Origin: Collinsella sp.
GTDB lineage: Bacteria > Actinomycetota > Coriobacteriia > Coriobacteriales > Coriobacteriaceae
Direction of reading: 5' to 3'
NCBI GenBank assembly: GCA_018382125.1
Contig: JAGZQO010000026.1
Location: 1-28,739, forward strand
DNA: 28,739 bases
Position 1 is the first letter of the stretch, and the number at the start of each line of letters is the position of its first letter. The position numbers were made by a program, and so were the translations under genes. Below the pieces are notes generated by a model, which saw only the letters and a program-made list of their open reading frames with translations, had not been told where the DNA came from and searched no databases. Below are positions 14,240 through 25,009 of this stretch, piece after piece.

Positions 14240-15439
14240 ATGGCCGAGATCGTTCTCAAACATGTTCAGAAGGTGTATCCCAACAACGAGTCCAAAAAGA
14301 AGGGCTTCTTTGGCAAAAAGAAGAAGACCGAGGAGAAGAAGCACAATCTCAAGGTTACCGAGGACGGCGTGCTTGCGGTGGAGGACTTTAACCTCACCGT
14401 GCATGACCAGGAGTTTATCGTTCTCGTCGGCCCGTCTGGCTGTGGTAAGTCCACGACGATGCGCATGGTCGCTGGCCTGGAGGACATCACCTCGGGCGAT
14501 GTGCTCATCGACGGCAAGCGCGTCAACGACGTGGCGCCCAAGGACCGCGACATCGCCATGGTGTTCCAGAGCTATGCTCTGTACCCCAATATGACGGTGT
14601 ACGAGAACATGGCGTTTACGCTTGAGCTCAAGAAGGTCCCCAAGGACGAGATCGACCGCAAGGTTCGCTCTGCTGCCGAGATTCTGGGCATTACCGAGTA
14701 CCTCGATCGTAAGCCCAAGGCGCTTTCGGGCGGCCAGCGCCAGCGTGTCGCTATCGGCCGCGCCATCGTGCGAGACCCCAAGGTCTTCCTGATGGACGAG
14801 CCGCTGTCCAACCTGGACGCCAAGCTGCGTAACCAGATGCGAGCCGAGCTCATTAAGCTGCGTCACGAGATCAAGGGCACCTTCATCTACGTTACTCACG
14901 ACCAGACCGAGGCCATGACCCTTGGCGACCGCATCGTGGTCATGAAGGACGGCGTCGTCCAGCAGATCGCCACGCCGCAGGAGGTCTTCAGCCATCCCGC
15001 GAACATCTTCGTCGCCGGCTTCATCGGCGTGCCGCAGATGAACTTCTTCGATGCCCAGCTGGTGCGCTCGGGCAACGGCTTTACCGTCAAGACCGAGGAT
15101 ATGAACGTGGCACTCGCCCCCGAGACTTGCGCTCAACTTGCCCTCAACTGGGACGGCGGCGACGTGAAGGAGATTACGGCCGGCGTGCGTCCCGAGCAGA
15201 TCCTGCTTGCCGACAAGGGCGAGGAGGGCGCGCTCCAGGGTACCGTCGAGGTGACCGAGCTCATGGGCTCGACCGAGCATGTCCACGTGACCGCTCCCGA
15301 CGGCCAGTTTGTCCTGATTATCCCCGTCGTCGACCTCGAGGCCAAGGGCGCGCTCAAGGCTGGCGACACCATCTGGTTCAAGTTTGAGAAGAACGCGACC
15401 CACCTCTTCGATAAGGTCTCTGGCAAGAACCTTATCTAG
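14240..15439 (+). CDS. Sugar ABC transporter ATPase (MsmK/MalK/UgpC type)
   Basis: The 399-residue ATPase energises the importer. Walker A is GPSGCGKST (64-72); the signature LSGGQRQRVAIGRAIV and Walker B VFLMDEPLSNLD follow, then the switch histidine in YVTHDQTEA. The C-terminal third carries the OB-fold regulatory (TOBE) domain of the MalK class (ITAGVRPEQILLAD ...). Unusual is a lysine-rich insertion of about 25 residues near the N-terminus (about residues 16-43, KKKGFFGKKKKTEEKK) between KVYPN and LAVEDF, where MsmK/MalK proteins have only a few residues. GAAAGG precedes the ATG. The gene closes the operon before an intrinsic terminator. Confidence 0.93.
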   Translation: MAEIVLKHVQKVYPNNESKKKGFFGKKKKTEEKKHNLKVTEDGVLAVEDFNLTVHDQEFIVLVGPSGCGKSTTMRMVAGLEDITSGDVLIDGKRVNDVAPKDRDIAMVFQSYALYPNMTVYENMAFTLELKKVPKDEIDRKVRSAAEILGITEYLDRKPKALSGGQRQRVAIGRAIVRDPKVFLMDEPLSNLDAKLRNQMRAELIKLRHEIKGTFIYVTHDQTEAMTLGDRIVVMKDGVVQQIATPQEVFSHPANIFVAGFIGVPQMNFFDAQLVRSGNGFTVKTEDMNVALAPETCAQLALNWDGGDVKEITAGVRPEQILLADKGEEGALQGTVEVTELMGSTEHVHVTAPDGQFVLIIPVVDLEAKGALKAGDTIWFKFEKNATHLFDKVSGKNLI

Positions 15440-15507
15440 GCCCGGTGCAACCAGGCCCTTCCTTTGGGCGACTGCGGTATTGCCATCCTTTTGCCGCGGT
15501 CACATAT

Positions 15508-15550
15508 AAGGCTCCCCTCCCGTCCACTGGGCGAGAGGGGAGCCTTTCTT
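15508..15550 (+). terminator. Terminator of the ABC operon
   Basis: AAGGCTCCCCTC (15508-15519) pairs perfectly with GAGGGGAGCCTT (15535-15546), followed by TTCTTTG. It is about 70 nt after the ATPase stop codon. Confidence 0.85.
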
Positions 15551-15579
15551 TGTGTCGGGGCTGTCCATCGGCCAGTTTG

Positions 15580-15795
15580 TCTTGATTTGTAACAGGTAGG
15601 GCCGATTTCGGACGCTAGGTGTTACAGATCGAGACAGTTCCGCTGAGCTGACCATTTCATCTAAATCTGTAACACCAAAGGTGAATTTCAGCTGCTAGAT
15701 GTTACAGATTGAGATAAACCCAAGGGGAGGGGCCGGTATGTCTCGATCTGTAACAGCTGGGACCGTTTTGGTTGAGTAGTTGTTACAGATTGAGA
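15580..15795. repeat. Six-copy alternating 15-bp repeat array, 40-41 bp pitch
   Basis: Six related 15-mers lie at 15580, 15620, 15660, 15700, 15741 and 15781. Odd copies read TCTCGATCTGTAACA-like and even copies TGTTACAGATTGAGA-like, so orientation alternates. The start-to-start distances are 40, 40, 40, 41 and 40. The spacers are 25, 25, 25, 26 and 25 nt and differ in sequence, although the three inside the head-to-head pairs show weak resemblance. Most arm differences are C to T changes that keep G-U pairing. The array fills the intergenic region between the ABC operon terminator and the glgP terminator. It is not a CRISPR, since repeats are short and alternate in direction. Confidence 0.85.
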
Positions 15796-15835
15796 TTGTT
15801 TGGTCGAGTCGGGTCACAGGGTAACGTACGGGCAC

Positions 15836-15867
15836 AAAAAACGGAGCCGTGTTGCCACGACTCCGTT
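15836..15867 (-). terminator. Terminator of glgP
   Basis: On the minus strand AACGGAGTCGTG pairs with CACGGCTCCGTT (one mismatch/wobble, 4-nt loop), ending in six T. It lies about 30 nt after the glgP stop. Confidence 0.85.
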
Positions 15868-15896
15868 TCTCAAGAGGATGGGTAAGGGAAGCGAAA

Positions 15897-18164
<2,268 letters not shown>

Positions 18165-18211
18165 GTTTTCTCCTGTGATGGGTTGTTTCATGTCTGCAAT
18201 TCATAAGAAGC

Positions 18212-18243
18212 CCGCGCGAGGGGATTGGGGTGGCCTCGCGCGG
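18212..18243 (-). promoter_or_regulatory. GC-rich hairpin between malQ and glgP
   Basis: CCCGCGCGAGG and CCTCGCGCGGG form a perfect 11-bp stem with a 10-nt loop. On the minus strand it is followed by GCTTCTT rather than a T-run, so it looks more like a processing or attenuating hairpin than a full terminator. Confidence 0.5.
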
Positions 18244-18292
18244 GAAAAGCAAGCGCGTCCGCACGGTGGGGAGGGGTCGGGCGCGGTAGCTC

Positions 18293-19798
18293 CTATTGAG
18301 GAAGCTCGATTTCGGCTTCCGACGGGATGCGGAAGTAGGTCTCGGTCCAGTCGGTGAGTTTGTGCTCGAGCTCGCGGGTGATGGCGCCGTCGAGCATGCG
18401 CCAGGTCCAGTTGCCGCCCAGCGTGGCAGGGGTGTTGATGCGCGCCTCGTTGCCCAAGTTGAGCAGGTCCTGCATGGTGTAGATGCACGTGTCGCTCACG
18501 CTGGCGGCGATGGTGCGATTGAGTGCATCTGCCATGGGTTCGCCGGCCTGCTGATGGGTGTACAGGGCTGCCTGCTCGCGCTGACGCGGGGTGGCCGTTC
18601 CCTCAAACCAACCGCGCGCCGTCTCGTTATCGTGGGTGCCCACATAGGCGACGGTGTTGGCGATGTGGTTATGCGGCAGGTAGTACGAGTTGGTGCCCTC
18701 AAAGGCAAACTGCAGGATCTTCATGCCGGGGAAGCCCGAGTTGTCGCGCATGTCGATGACGCCGGGGGTGAGGAAGCCCAGGTCCTCGGCGATGATGGGC
18801 AGCGTGCCGAGCTTTTCCTTGAGCGTCTTGAAGAACTTGAGGCCGGGACCCTGCGTCCACGAACCGTAGGACGAATCGGGCGAGGAGAACGGCACCTCCC
18901 AATAGGCCTCGAAGCCGCGGAAGTGATCCAGGCGGATGACGTCGTACATGTCGAGGGCGGCGCGAATGCGGCTCTCCCACCAGGAGAAGCCGTCGGACTC
19001 CATGGCGTCCCAGTCGTAGATGGGGTTGCCCCAGTACTGGCCGGTGGCCGAGAACTGGTCGGGCGGCGTGCCGGCGACGCTCACGGGATTGCCGGCGGCA
19101 TCGATCTTAAAGAGCTCAGGCGTCGCCCACATCTCGACGGAGTCACGCGAGACATAGATGGGCAGGTCGCCGATGATGAGAATGTCGCGCTCGTTGGCAT
19201 AGGCCTTGAGGCGGCTCCACTGGCGATCGAAGAAGTACTGCGTCATCTGGTGGTAGAGCATACGCGCCGGATGGTCGGCGCAGACCTTGGCGGAAGCCTC
19301 GCCGCGGGTGTGGAGCTCCGCGGGCCACTCCCAGAACGCCTTGAGACCGCACTCCTCTTTGACGGTCATGAACTCACAGTAGGGGATGAGCCAGTCCTCG
19401 TTGGCCTGGATAAAGTCATCGAAATCGGCCGGCTTGTCGGCAGCAAAGCGCTCGGCGGCGCGGTCGAGAATCTGACGGCGGCCGCCAAAGATAGCACCGT
19501 AGTCGACATTGCTGGGGTCGGATCCCAGATACACGCCATCGATATCGCGCTGCTCCAGATACCCTGCCTCGATAAGCTCGGCAAAGTCGATAAAGTTGGG
19601 GTTGCCTGCGCGGGCCGAGAACGACTGATAGGGCGAATCGCCATAGCTGGTCGTCGTAAGGGGCAGAATCTGCCAGTAATGTTGTTTGCACGAGGCGAGA
19701 AAATCGACGAAGTCGTAGGCATTCCAACCAAAGCCGCCGATTCCGTATGGTCCGGGCAGAGATGAGACGGGCATGAGGACGCCGCTTGCACGCTCCAT
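18293..19798 (-). CDS. malQ: 4-alpha-glucanotransferase (amylomaltase)
   Basis: The 501-residue enzyme moves glucan segments between maltodextrins, making chains long enough for the phosphorylase and releasing glucose. GH77 features are clear: RASGVLMPVSSLPGPYGIG at the N-terminus, the nucleophile D291 in VIRLDHFRGFEAYWEVP, the acid/base E338 in IIAEDLGFLTPGV, and D390 in VGTHDNETARG. It is the short DPE1-type without N-terminal extension. ATG 19798 is chosen since GGTGAG precedes it at seven bases; in-frame GTG 19810 and TTG 19813 are alternatives. Its upstream region carries an operator-like palindrome shared with the PTS and ABC genes, and glgP follows on the same strand. Confidence 0.95.
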   Translation of the reverse strand: MERASGVLMPVSSLPGPYGIGGFGWNAYDFVDFLASCKQHYWQILPLTTTSYGDSPYQSFSARAGNPNFIDFAELIEAGYLEQRDIDGVYLGSDPSNVDYGAIFGGRRQILDRAAERFAADKPADFDDFIQANEDWLIPYCEFMTVKEECGLKAFWEWPAELHTRGEASAKVCADHPARMLYHQMTQYFFDRQWSRLKAYANERDILIIGDLPIYVSRDSVEMWATPELFKIDAAGNPVSVAGTPPDQFSATGQYWGNPIYDWDAMESDGFSWWESRIRAALDMYDVIRLDHFRGFEAYWEVPFSSPDSSYGSWTQGPGLKFFKTLKEKLGTLPIIAEDLGFLTPGVIDMRDNSGFPGMKILQFAFEGTNSYYLPHNHIANTVAYVGTHDNETARGWFEGTATPRQREQAALYTHQQAGEPMADALNRTIAASVSDTCIYTMQDLLNLGNEARINTPATLGGNWTWRMLDGAITRELEHKLTDWTETYFRIPSEAEIELPQ

Positions 19799-19883
19799 GA
19801 ATGCGCTCACCAACCTTCTTGTTGTGGGGTCGGCCTGCCGATGGATGTGCAGTCCGCCTCCGATGTTCTGATCTGATACGCCT

Positions 19884-19910
19884 ATTGTAAAACATGTTGT
19901 TTAAACATGT
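19884..19910 (-). promoter_or_regulatory. malQ promoter with operator-like palindrome E
   Basis: On the minus strand a -10 box TACAAT (19884-19889) is preceded by the palindrome ACATGTT-gttta-AACATGT (19892-19910), whose centre is the perfect 10-mer TGTTTAAACA (19898-19907). The palindrome occupies the -10/-35 spacer. The centre equals the motif at the PTS and GntR promoters. No good -35 box is visible. Confidence 0.6.
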
Positions 19911-19962
19911 ACAGGCAAGATAAAAAAGTTGGTCGATTTTCGGCGAATGGTTACATGCCATG

Positions 19963-19996
19963 AAAAAGCCCCGACCTCACAACGTGAGATCGGGGC
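19963..19996 (-). terminator. Terminator of galE
   Basis: On the minus strand GCCCCGATCTCAC pairs with GTGAGGTCGGGGC (one wobble, 3-nt loop), then TTTTTC. It lies about 22 nt after the galE stop. Confidence 0.9.
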
Positions 19997-20018
19997 AAGA
20001 GCGGTATGTAGGTTTTTG

Positions 20019-21080
20019 CTACTCGGCGTCGGCGAAGCCGTTGGGGTTGTGGCTCTGCCAGTTCCAGCTATCGCGGCACATGTCCGCGATGTCGTACTGG
20101 GCCTTCCAGCCCATCATGCGCTCGGCCTTGGAGGCATCGCACCAGTTGGCAGCGATGTCGCCGGCGCGGCGCTCGCGGATCACGTAGGGCAGCTCCTTGC
20201 CACAAGCCTTGGAGAAGGCGGCGACGACCTCGAGTACCGAGGTGCCGGTGCCGGTGCCCAAGTTAAAGATCTCGACGCCGGTCTTGCCGTTCATCCAATT
20301 AAGGGCGGCAACGTGACCAGAGGCCAGATCGCACACGTGGATGTAGTCGCGCACGCCGGTGCCGTCGGGGGTGGGGTAGTCGTTGCCAAAGACCTGAACG
20401 GCCTCGAGCTTGCCCACGGCGACCTGGGCGACATAGGGCACCAGGTTGTTGGGGATGCCCTTGGGGTCCTCGCCGATCAGGCCCGACGGATGAGCGCCGA
20501 TGGGGTTGAAGTAACGGAGCAGCACGACGTCCCACTCGGGGTCGGCGGTGTGGACGTCCATAAGGATCTGCTCGATCATCCACTTGGTCCAACCATAGGG
20601 GTTGGTCGCGGGCTTCTTAGGATCCTCCTCGGTGACGGGCGGGTTGTTCGGGTCGCCGTAGACGGTCGAGGAGCTCGAGAAGATGATGGACTTGCAGCCA
20701 TGGTTGCGCATGACGTCGATGAGCACCAGGGTGTTCTCGATGTTGTTGTGGTAGTACTCGACGGGCTTGCTCACCGACTCGCCGACGGCCTTAAAGCCGG
20801 CAAAGTGGATGACGCGGTCGATCTGATGGGTATCGAAGATCTTGTTCATCGCATCGCGGTCGAGCACGTTGGCCTCGTAGAAGGTGAGGTTCTTGGCGGC
20901 CTCGTCGCCCACGATGGTCTTGACGCGGTCGACGGCGACGGCGCTGGAGTTGGAGAGATCATCGACGATGACGACCTGGTAGCCACCCTCGAGCAGCTGA
21001 ACGACGGTGTGCGAGCCGATAAAGCCGGCGCCACCGGTAACGAGGACGCAGGTGTCTTTGGGGTCGAGTGCTTTGGACAT
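20019..21080 (-). CDS. galE: UDP-glucose 4-epimerase
   Basis: The 353-residue cytosolic enzyme interconverts UDP-glucose and UDP-galactose, serving galactose use and cell-surface sugar supply. It is an extended short-chain dehydrogenase: VTGGAGFIGSHTVVQLL binds NAD, then VIHFAGFKAVGES, SSSSTVYGDP, the catalytic Y162-xxx-K166 in NPYGWTK, and RYFNPIGAHPSG. The length is slightly above the usual 330-340 because of a short N-terminal and C-terminal extension. GGAGA precedes the ATG and a -10 box TATACT (minus strand, 21118-21123) fits a short leader. It has its own terminator, so it appears monocistronic. Confidence 0.96.
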   Translation of the reverse strand: MSKALDPKDTCVLVTGGAGFIGSHTVVQLLEGGYQVVIVDDLSNSSAVAVDRVKTIVGDEAAKNLTFYEANVLDRDAMNKIFDTHQIDRVIHFAGFKAVGESVSKPVEYYHNNIENTLVLIDVMRNHGCKSIIFSSSSTVYGDPNNPPVTEEDPKKPATNPYGWTKWMIEQILMDVHTADPEWDVVLLRYFNPIGAHPSGLIGEDPKGIPNNLVPYVAQVAVGKLEAVQVFGNDYPTPDGTGVRDYIHVCDLASGHVAALNWMNGKTGVEIFNLGTGTGTSVLEVVAAFSKACGKELPYVIRERRAGDIAANWCDASKAERMMGWKAQYDIADMCRDSWNWQSHNPNGFADAE

Positions 21081-21347
21081 GTAGTCTCCTATCGAATCAG
21101 GAACACTTCTTCAGGGGAGTATAGCGCAGGCAGGGACGCCCAAATCGTGCGCTGTGGGAAAAGCAGAGGATTGTGCTAACGTACTCATCAGAAGAGCTTG
21201 CGTACGCATAACCTGATCTTTGGCATTTGCTTACGAGCCGCTGACCTTGTAGTTTCCTGCCGTTCGTGGAAATCGTTGGGACGCGCCATATGTACGCTAA
21301 TATGTATGAGTTGAGCGACATATAAATAAACATGTAACGGAGTACAT
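21081..21347. promoter_or_regulatory. Divergent promoter region of galE and the wall hydrolase gene
   Basis: For galE, TATACT on the minus strand at 21118-21123 is the likely -10. For the hydrolase, AT-rich boxes (CATATAAA near 21320) could be a -10, and CATAT/ATATG half-sites (about 21288-21305) form a loose palindrome. No -35 box stands out and no further gene is visible. Confidence 0.4.
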
Positions 21348-22553
21348 ATGTCACCAAACAGCGATTCCATCCTTTCCCAGGAGCTCTCGCGCCGCACTGC
21401 CCTCAAGGCCCTGTTCGGCGCCGCTTCTGCGGCAGTTCTTTTTGGCCTGCCCGCTCGCGCCCATGCGGCGGAGGCTTCCAAAGAAACAACCGATAAACTG
21501 AATGCCGCCCAGGCCCAGCTCGACGAGGTTCAGGCCCAGCTCGACAGCATCGCAAATGAGTATGCGGCGCTGGCCAACAAGAATGCCCAGACCCTCAACG
21601 ACATCGAGAATGTCCAGGGCAAGATTGACGACACGCGGGCCCAGATCGATGAAAAGAAGGCCGAGCTCAAGAAGAAGCGCAACGACCTTTCCGATCGCGT
21701 GGCCGCCAGCTACAAGTCCGGCGGCACGAACATTCTGTCGCTGCTGCTGGCCTCTGGCTCGTTTGAGGAACTCGTCGCCAATGCGCACTATGTTGAGAAG
21801 ATCAACAAGAGCGACCGCGACGCCATCGAGGACATTCAGACTATCCAGGAAGAGCTCGATGCGCAAAAGACCGAGCTCGAGTCGCAGAAGGCCGACTTAG
21901 AGAAGCTCAAGGACCAGCAGACTGCTCAGATGCAGGATATGCAGGCCAAGCAGCAAGAAGTCCAGACTGTGCTGAACGGTCTTTCCGACGACGTCAAGGA
22001 GCTCATGGCTCAGCGCGATTCCGAGATCCTCGCTGCCGCCCAGGCCGAGGAGGCTGCTAGGAAGGCTGCCGCTGCCGCGGCTGCCGCGAACAAGAACAAT
22101 TCCTACTCGGGTGGTTCAAGCTCGGGTGGCGGATCGTATGCGCCCGGAACCCCGCAACAGAATGCCGGCTCGGGCAAACAGCAGGCCGTCGTCAACGCGT
22201 GCTACTCCACGCCTTCGCCGGGTCAGAACTGGTGCGCGGCGTGGGTTACCAATGTCTTCCGTAACGCCGGCGTGGGCTATTTTGGCGGCAACGCGTGTGA
22301 CATGTTCAACGCCTGGTGCTATAGCTCCGACCGCTCGGCGCTACAGGTGGGCATGATCGTGGCCGACTCATCGCATAGCGGCACGGGTGCTCCGGGCCTT
22401 ATCTACGGTCATGTGGGTATCTACGTTGGCGGCGGTATCGTTATGAGCAACGAGGGTGCCATTACGTCTAAGTCGCTTGATTCGTTTATTAGCTTCTATG
22501 GCACTGGCTCTGGCGTGCGTTGGGGCTGGCTTGGCGGTATCGCGCTGTCGTAG
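21348..22553 (+). CDS. Secreted coiled-coil peptidoglycan hydrolase (PcsB/CwlO-like, CHAP-type domain)
   Basis: The 401-residue precursor carries a twin-arginine-like signal, SRRTALKALFGAASAAVLFG, with a likely cut after ARAHA (about residue 41). Residues 45-235 are a long coiled coil (TTDKLNAAQAQLDEVQAQLD ...) including the PcsB/CwlO-type segment RVAASYKSGGTNILSLLLAS. An Ala-rich stretch and a Ser/Gly linker (about 240-275) follow. The C-terminal 110 residues resemble a CHAP/NlpC peptidase with catalytic C296 in NWCAAWV and H355 in YGHVGIYVG. Such proteins split septal peptidoglycan and are often held inactive by their coiled coil until activated by FtsEX. AACGGAG precedes the ATG. Copy 3 of the hairpin repeat and an intrinsic terminator follow. 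Confidence 0.85.
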   Translation: MSPNSDSILSQELSRRTALKALFGAASAAVLFGLPARAHAAEASKETTDKLNAAQAQLDEVQAQLDSIANEYAALANKNAQTLNDIENVQGKIDDTRAQIDEKKAELKKKRNDLSDRVAASYKSGGTNILSLLLASGSFEELVANAHYVEKINKSDRDAIEDIQTIQEELDAQKTELESQKADLEKLKDQQTAQMQDMQAKQQEVQTVLNGLSDDVKELMAQRDSEILAAAQAEEAARKAAAAAAAANKNNSYSGGSSSGGGSYAPGTPQQNAGSGKQQAVVNACYSTPSPGQNWCAAWVTNVFRNAGVGYFGGNACDMFNAWCYSSDRSALQVGMIVADSSHSGTGAPGLIYGHVGIYVGGGIVMSNEGAITSKSLDSFISFYGTGSGVRWGWLGGIALS

Positions 22554-22572
22554 CTGCGGTTTGAAGCAAGTT

Positions 22573-22703
22573 GGTCCGGGGCTGGGGGCGAGGCATAAGG
22601 TTGCCTGCTCTACAGTCCTGCGCAAGACGAAGGCCACATTAAGTGGCCTTCTTTGCGTGCGGAACTCGCGACCAACCTTATGTCTCGCCCCCAGCCCCGG
22701 ACC
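22573..22703. repeat. Copy 3 of the 69-nt-core repeat with 31-bp arms
   Basis: Arms 22573-22603 and 22673-22703 are complementary over 31 bp with a single G-U pair. They enclose a core of exactly 69 nt (22604-22672) that matches the cores at 4771-4839 and 66-1. The core hairpin is GAAGGCCAC-attaa-GTGGCCTTC. The element starts 19 nt after the hydrolase stop codon, between it and convergent murB. Confidence 0.9.
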
Positions 22704-22755
22704 TTCTGGGTCCAAGGCGTGACACACCGGACTGGGTTGTCTGAATAAATATGGT

Positions 22756-22782
22756 GAAGGCCCCTTTCGGGGCCTTCTTTTT
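22756..22782 (+). terminator. Terminator after the hydrolase gene
   Basis: GAAGGCCCC-tttc-GGGGCCTTC is a perfect 9-bp stem followed by five T. The T-run overlaps the stop codon of convergent murB. Confidence 0.85.
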
Positions 22783-23743
22783 ATAAAAATTCGCCTACTC
22801 GGTGGACTTCGGGTTCTAGGTCTACGTCGAACTGCTCTTTGACTTTGGCTTGGATGTCGCGGATGAGTTCGTCGACGTCGGCGGCGGTGGCGTGGTCGGC
22901 GTTGACGATAAAGCCGCAGTGCTTCTCGCTCACCTGCGCGCCGCCAACGGCGTGTCCTCGCAGGCCGGCGTCCATGATGAGCTTGCCGGCAAAGTAGCCC
23001 TCGGGGCGCTTGAAGGTGGAGCCGGCGCTCGGCATGTCGAGTGGCTGCTTGTCCTCGCGGCGCTGGCGGTAGTTGTCCATGTCGGCCTTGATCATCGCGG
23101 CGTTGCCCGGGGCGAGATTGAAGGTGGCCGAAAGCACGATAAAGCCGTCATCGGCGATGCGGCTCTTTCGATAACCCAGGTTGAGCTCGTCGACATCGAA
23201 CTCGATGATATTGCCGCTGCCGCGGGTGCCGTCGTCGAGCTGGCGAGCGGGTTTGTAGACGCGCACGGACTCCAGCACATCGGCCATGCAGGCACCGTAG
23301 GCACCGGCGTTCATGTAGCAGGCACCGCCGACCGATCCGGGAATGCCCGAGATGGGTTCCATGCCGGTAAGGCTGGCCTCGGCTGCCGCGGCTGCGACAT
23401 CGGAAAGCAAGGCGCCGGCTGCCGCCGTGACGTGCGTGCCGTCGACCGTAATGTCGGAGAGTCCCTCGCCCAGCGCCACGACGACGCCGCGGATGCCCTT
23501 GTCGCCGACGAGCAGGTCGGAGCCGTTGCCCACGATGGTGAGGGGCAGATCGCAGCGATAGCAGGTATCGAGCGTGGCGACGAGGCCCTGCTCGGTATCG
23601 GGCGTGACAAAGACGTCGGCCGGGCCGCCGATCTTAAACGTGGTGTGCTCGCGCATGGGCTCGCTCATCAGCACGTTGTCCTCGCCGGCAACGCCAGCAA
23701 GCGCGCACAGCAGGTCCTCGTTAAAAAAGTCGTTCTCGTGCAT
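22781..23743 (-). CDS. murB: UDP-N-acetylenolpyruvoylglucosamine reductase
   Basis: The enzyme makes UDP-N-acetylmuramate with FAD and NADPH, the second committed step of peptidoglycan precursor synthesis in the cytosol. The 320-residue protein has the FAD-binding motifs TTFKIGGPADVFV, VGNGSDLLVGDKGIRG and SGIPGSVGGACYMNAGAYG, then LGYRKSR, SAGSTFKRP with the proton-donor serine, and the C-terminal EVHRVGEF glutamate. The SAGSxFK type and size match type II MurB. ATG 23743 is chosen because AAAAGGCGG lies upstream; an in-frame ATG at 23788 adds 15 residues unlike the family. It is divergent from a LacI-type regulator. Confidence 0.94.
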   Translation of the reverse strand: MHENDFFNEDLLCALAGVAGEDNVLMSEPMREHTTFKIGGPADVFVTPDTEQGLVATLDTCYRCDLPLTIVGNGSDLLVGDKGIRGVVVALGEGLSDITVDGTHVTAAAGALLSDVAAAAAEASLTGMEPISGIPGSVGGACYMNAGAYGACMADVLESVRVYKPARQLDDGTRGSGNIIEFDVDELNLGYRKSRIADDGFIVLSATFNLAPGNAAMIKADMDNYRQRREDKQPLDMPSAGSTFKRPEGYFAGKLIMDAGLRGHAVGGAQVSEKHCGFIVNADHATAADVDELIRDIQAKVKEQFDVDLEPEVHRVGEFL

Positions 23744-23848
23744 ACGAATATCCGCCTTTTGGTGGTCGTTGTCATCAATCGATTGCAATATACCCCACCC
23801 GGACGGATTTGGTGCGCTGGCGGCGATAAAACAGCCGTCTACCGGATT

Positions 23849-23891
23849 GGTAAAGTGTTTATCACCGAGGTAGAGGGGTAGTCGCTATACT
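23849..23891 (+). promoter_or_regulatory. Possible promoter and operator of the LacI-type gene
   Basis: GGTAAAGTGTTTATCACC (23849-23866) is a near-palindrome of the type bound by LacI-family proteins, and TATACT (23886-23891) could be the -10 box 35 nt before the start codon. No good -35 box was found. Autoregulation is a guess from position. Confidence 0.35.
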
Positions 23892-23926
23892 TTCAAGAGA
23901 TTGCGCGTAAACCCGGAAGGAGCGAG

Positions 23927-24955
23927 ATGGCCAACAAAGTCACCCTCAAGCAGATCGCCCAGGAGGTGGGGCTTTCCCCCTCGTCGGTCTCGCTTGTGCT
24001 CAATAATCGGCCCTGTCGCATCTCGGAAGAAAACCGCAAGCTCATCAAAGAGGTCGCGGCGCGCAACCACTATGTTCCCAACCAGATCGCGCGCAGCCTG
24101 GTCATGCGCGAGTCGCGCACGCTGGGCCTTATCGTCCCTAACATCGAGAGCCGCTTTTTTGCCTCGCTCGCCGGTAGCCTGGAAAAGCGCTGTCGCGAGG
24201 ACGGCTATGCGCTCTTCATTACCAGCTCGGGTGGAAGCGCCGATGACGATCTGGAGCTGCTGCGCCAGCTGGTGACGCGCGGCGTTGATGGCGTCTTCCT
24301 GGTCGTAGGCGACGAGTTCTCCGACGACCGCGCCCTGCGCGAAGAAGTCAGCCATCTGCCTATCCCTGCCGTGATGGTCGATCGTGCCATTGAGGGGCTC
24401 GAGTGCGACAAGGTGATGTTCGACCACGAGATGGGTGGCTACATGGCCACCCGCTATCTGATCGAGCAGGGCCACCGTCGCATTGCCTGCTTGGTTAACG
24501 CGCGCCGTTCCAATACGGGGCGTAAGCGACTTGCCGGCTATGAGCGCGCGCTGCGCGAGGTTGGCCTGCCTATCGACGCACGTTTGGAGTTTGAGAGCGA
24601 GTACTACATTCCGAGTGCCTACGAGGCCTCGGAGGCGGTGCTCGCAACTGATGCCACCGCTGTGTTCGCAAGCTCGGACAACATTGCCCTCGGTTTGCTC
24701 AAGCGCTTGCACGAGATGGGGAAGAGCATCCCGGGCGATATCTCGGTCGTAAGCTATGACAACTCGGCGGCCGACGTTCTCTTTGAGCCGGCACTGACCG
24801 CGATTGAGCAGGATCCTGGTGTCCTCGCGGAGCATGCTTTTGGCTGCATGTCCAAGCGTCTTGCCGGTAGGGGCGGTAGACGTGCCGAAGAGGTCGTTCT
24901 GGAGCCGGCGCTTATCGTGAAGGGCAGCGTGCTTAACCTTACCGAATATAGCTAA
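23927..24955 (+). CDS. LacI-family transcription regulator
   Basis: The 342-residue protein begins with the LacI helix-turn-helix (VTLKQIAQEVGLSPSSVSLVLN, residues 5-26) and hinge (RNHYVPNQIARSLVM), followed by a periplasmic-binding-like effector domain (residues 62-335) with TLGLIVPNI, DGVFLVVG, GHRRIACL, GYERALRE and FASSDNIALGLL. GGAAGGAG precedes the ATG. The target sugar is not evident: the gene is flanked by murB and by an unrelated small gene, and no sugar gene directly adjoins it. Confidence 0.92.
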   Translation: MANKVTLKQIAQEVGLSPSSVSLVLNNRPCRISEENRKLIKEVAARNHYVPNQIARSLVMRESRTLGLIVPNIESRFFASLAGSLEKRCREDGYALFITSSGGSADDDLELLRQLVTRGVDGVFLVVGDEFSDDRALREEVSHLPIPAVMVDRAIEGLECDKVMFDHEMGGYMATRYLIEQGHRRIACLVNARRSNTGRKRLAGYERALREVGLPIDARLEFESEYYIPSAYEASEAVLATDATAVFASSDNIALGLLKRLHEMGKSIPGDISVVSYDNSAADVLFEPALTAIEQDPGVLAEHAFGCMSKRLAGRGGRRAEEVVLEPALIVKGSVLNLTEYS

Positions 24956-25009
24956 GCGCACTTGTTTGTTTGCATAGATTGCATGCGGAGCGTCCGCTAT
25001 TTGCCGGCG

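Noticed and set aside
14207..15403. Minus-strand open frame opposite the ABC ATPase
   Set aside because: Antisense to Walker and signature motifs; composition is that of a GC-rich shadow frame.
15580..15795. CRISPR array
   Set aside because: The repeats are only 15 bp, alternate in orientation and have no cas gene nearby, so the CRISPR label was not used although the regular spacing resembles one.
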